NCBI GenBank assembly: GCA_003455715.1 | Contig: DMQJ01000227.1 | Location: 1 to 6,836 of the forward strand | Length of the DNA: 6,836 bases | Reading direction: 5' to 3' | Source: Acidimicrobiaceae bacterium | Lineage (GTDB): Bacteria; Actinomycetota; Acidimicrobiia; Acidimicrobiales; Ilumatobacteraceae | Part shown: positions 5,829-6,836 of the stretch, in pieces | How positions within the stretch are numbered: position 1 is the first letter of the stretch | Layout: each line of letters starts with the position of its first letter | Notes under the pieces: model-generated | What the model was told of the DNA's origin: nothing | Databases searched by the model: none | What the model saw: the letters and a program-made list of their open reading frames with translations, nothing else | Made by a program: the position numbers and the translations under genes

Positions 5829-6119
5829 ATGGACATCAGCGTGCACCATGCCACTGAAGCCGACCGCTTCGAACTCCGCGTGAACGGCGAACTGGCGGCC
5901 TACGCCGACACCCGCCATCTCAGCGACGGCGTGGTGGAGATGCCCCACACCTACACGCTGCCGTCGTTCCGCGGCCAGGGCCTCGCCGCTCAGGTGGTGC
6001 GAGCGGCGCTCGACAACCTGGCCGCCGATGGCCATCAGGTGCTACCCACCTGCTGGTTCGTGGCCGAGTTCATCGACGCCAACCCGCAGTACGGTCACCT
6101 GCTCGCCAGCAACCGCTGA
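5829..6119 (+). CDS. Small GNAT N-acetyltransferase (YidJ/NATD1-like)
   Basis: A 96-residue single-domain protein of the short GCN5-related acetyltransferase class (Acetyltransf_CG type), whose members are usually 90-110 residues. The N-terminal strands (FELRVNGELAAYADTRH, 14-30) lead into HTYTLPSFRGQGLAAQVV (40-57), where R48-G49-Q50-G51-L52 is the acetyl-CoA pyrophosphate-binding loop. The segment LPTCWFVAEFIDANPQY (72-88) matches the conserved C-terminal 'P-x-C-x-F-V ... P-x-Y' signature of this class. The substrate is unknown; members are broadly annotated as protein or small-molecule acetyltransferases. The ATG lies 5 nt after the patatin stop codon with only a weak Shine-Dalgarno, so translation is probably coupled and the two genes form one transcript. 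An in-frame upstream extension is rejected because it would overlap the patatin gene. The last 25 bp overlap the convergent gene on the other strand. Confidence 0.93.
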   Translation: MDISVHHATEADRFELRVNGELAAYADTRHLSDGVVEMPHTYTLPSFRGQGLAAQVVRAALDNLAADGHQVLPTCWFVAEFIDANPQYGHLLASNR

Positions 6120-6836
6120 GCCCTCGCAGCCACCACGGGCAAACGGTGTCGTTCGGCCACCAACGCCGCCTCGCTCACCAGTTCGTCGGCCACCACGGCA
6201 TCGTCAGCATCGGCGCGGCGACGGAGCAGCTCCGCAAGGTCGAGTGCAGTGCGCGCACCCCAGCTCACCGCACCGACCCGCTCGTTCACTTCCCGCGCGT
6301 ACTGCATGTCGGCGATGGCGCCGGCAAGGTCGCCGTCGACCAATCTGGTGTGTGCCACATACCGCGCCACCGAGCCGAGGCCCGTGAACCACATGTTGGC
6401 CACCTGATCGCGGTACGGCTCGAGCGCGGCCTGCAGCACCAGGGCGTCGTCCATATGGCCCAGCGCCGAACTCACGTAGGCGAGCTGCACCTGAACGGCG
6501 AGCCACGTGTGGTGGTGCAACGGGGAGGCCGCCAACGAACGCACGCTCTGGTAAAGGTCGTTGGCCAGATCGGTGAGCCCGACCTCCAGACAGCGGTGCG
6601 CAAACGACGCAGCCAACCCGAACGGTTGCGCCAGGCCCAGCCGCCACAACGCGTTCATCGCTTCCACCTGAGCGTCGACCTCGCCGTGCTCGAAATCGAC
6701 CCAGAACATCTCGCCCGCTCGCCGCAGTGTGGTGTCGGGCTGCATGGCCGTCTTGCCCACGCGATAGGCACGCTCGATGGCGGCAACCCGTGCGTCGCCA
6801 TCGGCGAGGCGGGCCGCCGACGTGCCGGGCAAGCCC
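6095..6836 (-). CDS. C-terminal TPR-like region of a large signalling ATPase/regulator (5' end beyond right edge)
   Basis: 246 residues are visible up to the stop codon at 6095-6097; the frame is open to the right edge, so the start and N-terminal domains are missing. A TTG at 6832 is probably internal rather than a start. The visible part is entirely helical-hairpin repeat: Ala/Leu-rich pairs of about 35-40 residues, e.g. FGLAASFAHRCLEVGLTDLA, then LAVQVQLAYVSSALGHMDDA, then VARYVAHTRLVDGDLAGAIA, then WGARTALDLAELLRRRADAD. The pattern of 'position along the repeat, GDLAGAIADMQYA, WGARTALDLAELLRRR' is typical of the tetratricopeptide tail of actinobacterial LuxR-type ATPase regulators and of class III cyclase/AAA proteins. 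Which head it carries cannot be seen. If it were an adenylate cyclase it could feed the nearby Crp/Fnr regulator, but nothing in the window shows this. Its 3' end overlaps the acetyltransferase gene tail-to-tail by 25 bp. Confidence 0.85.
   Translation of the reverse strand, partial: GLPGTSAARLADGDARVAAIERAYRVGKTAMQPDTTLRRAGEMFWVDFEHGEVDAQVEAMNALWRLGLAQPFGLAASFAHRCLEVGLTDLANDLYQSVRSLAASPLHHHTWLAVQVQLAYVSSALGHMDDALVLQAALEPYRDQVANMWFTGLGSVARYVAHTRLVDGDLAGAIADMQYAREVNERVGAVSWGARTALDLAELLRRRADADDAVVADELVSEAALVAERHRLPVVAARAQRLLASR

Noticed and set aside
6830..6832. TTG as the start codon of the right-edge minus-strand gene
   Set aside because: The frame remains open to the window edge and the visible part is only a TPR-like tail, so the true start is most likely outside.

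Overview
The window is GC-rich (roughly two thirds G+C by eye), with tightly packed genes, strong third-position G/C bias and no phage, insertion-sequence, CRISPR or RNA-gene signature. Codon bias and protein style suggest a high-GC actinobacterium, possibly of the Acidimicrobiia type; this is an impression, not a placement.

Left side, minus strand (1-2396). A 215-residue Crp/Fnr-family regulator (1749-2396) is followed by a large gene of unknown function whose 3' end lies beyond the left edge (start at 1661, 553 codons visible). The short region between them holds three palindromic elements. One is a perfect 16-bp match to the classical CRP operator (TGTGA-N6-TCACA, 1738-1753), which overlaps the regulator's own stop codon. 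The others are a GC-rich hairpin (1720-1735) and a longer imperfect hairpin (1679-1706) just before the Shine-Dalgarno of the unknown gene. The regulator keeps the Arg-Glu-x3-Arg recognition-helix residues that read this operator in E. coli CRP, so regulator and target site appear to sit side by side.

Middle and right, plus strand (2562-6119). After a 165-bp divergent intergenic region come three genes in a row. The first encodes a 132-residue protein with a GIY-YIG-like pattern (tentative). The second encodes a 933-residue membrane-embedded patatin-like phospholipase with an intact Ser/Asp dyad, interrupted by about six transmembrane segments. The third, 5 nt further on, encodes a 96-residue GNAT acetyltransferase of the YidJ/NATD1 type. 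The first two share a 12-nt leader motif (11 of 12 identical) about 30 nt before their start codons, which hints at common control.

Right edge, minus strand (6095-6836). The C-terminal part of a TPR-type helical protein, like the tails of actinobacterial LuxR-type or cyclase-associated signalling ATPases, ends inside the acetyltransferase gene (25-bp convergent overlap); its N-terminal domains lie outside the window.

The most interesting points are the regulator/operator pair in front of an unknown coiled-coil-rich protein, and the compact nuclease-like / membrane lipase / acetyltransferase set transcribed away from it. No named system can be assigned from this window alone.
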